DNA of 64,000 nucleotides from Azohydromonas aeria (GTDB taxonomy: Bacteria; Pseudomonadota; Gammaproteobacteria; Burkholderiales; Burkholderiaceae_C): contig NZ_VIDQ01000002.1 of assembly GCF_009760915.1 (NCBI RefSeq), positions 232,562 through 296,561 on the forward strand. Reading direction: 5' to 3'. Below, piece by piece: positions 63,962-64,000 of the stretch. The translations under genes were made by a program, and so were the position numbers. Each line of letters begins with the position of its first letter. Position 1 is the stretch's first letter. The notes below the pieces were generated by a model. That model was not told the DNA's origin. It saw nothing but the letters and a program-made list of their open reading frames with translations, and did not search any database.

Positions 63962-64000
63962 ATGAACCAGAACTTCGGTTCCAAGCGCCTGGTGGTGGGC
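63962..64000 (+). CDS. sdhD: Succinate dehydrogenase membrane anchor, partial
   Basis: Only the first 13 codons (MNQNFGSKRLVVG) are inside the window, running off its end. Identification rests on its place directly after sdhC and the start MNQNFGSKR-VVG typical of betaproteobacterial SdhD. Confidence 0.75.
   Translation, partial: MNQNFGSKRLVVG

Overview
The window comes from a high-GC betaproteobacterium, most likely Burkholderiales and probably Comamonadaceae. This is inferred from three things: dense GC-rich coding, Bug-type (tripartite tricarboxylate) binding proteins, and a joined cat/ben/pca benzoate cluster. No rRNA or tRNA was found, so the genus cannot be named.

Layout. Positions 1-3978 hold no convincing gene. 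They carry a scattered family of GGTGGCC-N3-GGCCACC palindromes and, near 3600, a Fur-like site. Positions 3979-10240 encode an exported Asp-box (sialidase-fold) protein, then a PepSY/response-regulator/histidine-kinase operon facing away from a c-type cytochrome/diheme cytochrome/cytochrome b/rubredoxin set (the SHP-DHC type of redox locus). Positions 10320-14913 contain a P-type cation ATPase with a one-base frameshift, a 54-residue membrane protein, a universal stress protein and small periplasmic or cytochrome proteins.

Positions 14925-27129 (minus strand) are the most unusual part: thirteen tightly packed collinear genes. In transcription order they are a ferritin-like diiron protein of the aldehyde-deformylating-oxygenase family with a Cys-rich tail, a CSCS-motif permease, a small thioredoxin-like protein, a thioester-reductase-like SDR, a complete polar-amino-acid-type ABC importer, an OsmC protein, an FtsX-type ABC exporter, a LolA-like protein and an outer-membrane beta-barrel. 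Together they look like an acyl-thioester to aldehyde to hydrocarbon (or related) pathway with its own envelope machinery, outside cyanobacteria.

Positions 27778-38760 (minus strand) are a periplasmic copper-resistance operon: multicopper oxidase, cupredoxin, TolC-like protein, CusF-like, DUF411, DUF305, and His-, Met- and Cys-rich small proteins. Its P-type ATPase gene is frameshifted and cut off by a decayed IS1380-family element, which in turn abuts an integrase remnant. A Tn3-family transposase remnant lies on the other side (38946-39925).

Positions 40600-44127 form a somewhat lower-GC insert with a tandem glycine riboswitch, a TRIC/UPF0126 channel and a class A penicillin-binding protein. 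Positions 44158-62462 hold a complete aerobic benzoate pathway. BenE and BenK take up benzoate; BenABC and BenD make catechol; CatA, CatB and CatC make the enol-lactone; PcaD, PcaI, PcaJ and PcaF give succinyl-CoA and acetyl-CoA. The regulators are an IclR (PcaR-type) and a LysR (CatR/BenM-type) protein. An exported M20 amidohydrolase, two orphan solute-binding proteins and a BKACE enzyme extend the cluster. The window ends in sdhC and the first codons of sdhD, so the TCA enzyme that consumes the product succinate lies directly downstream.
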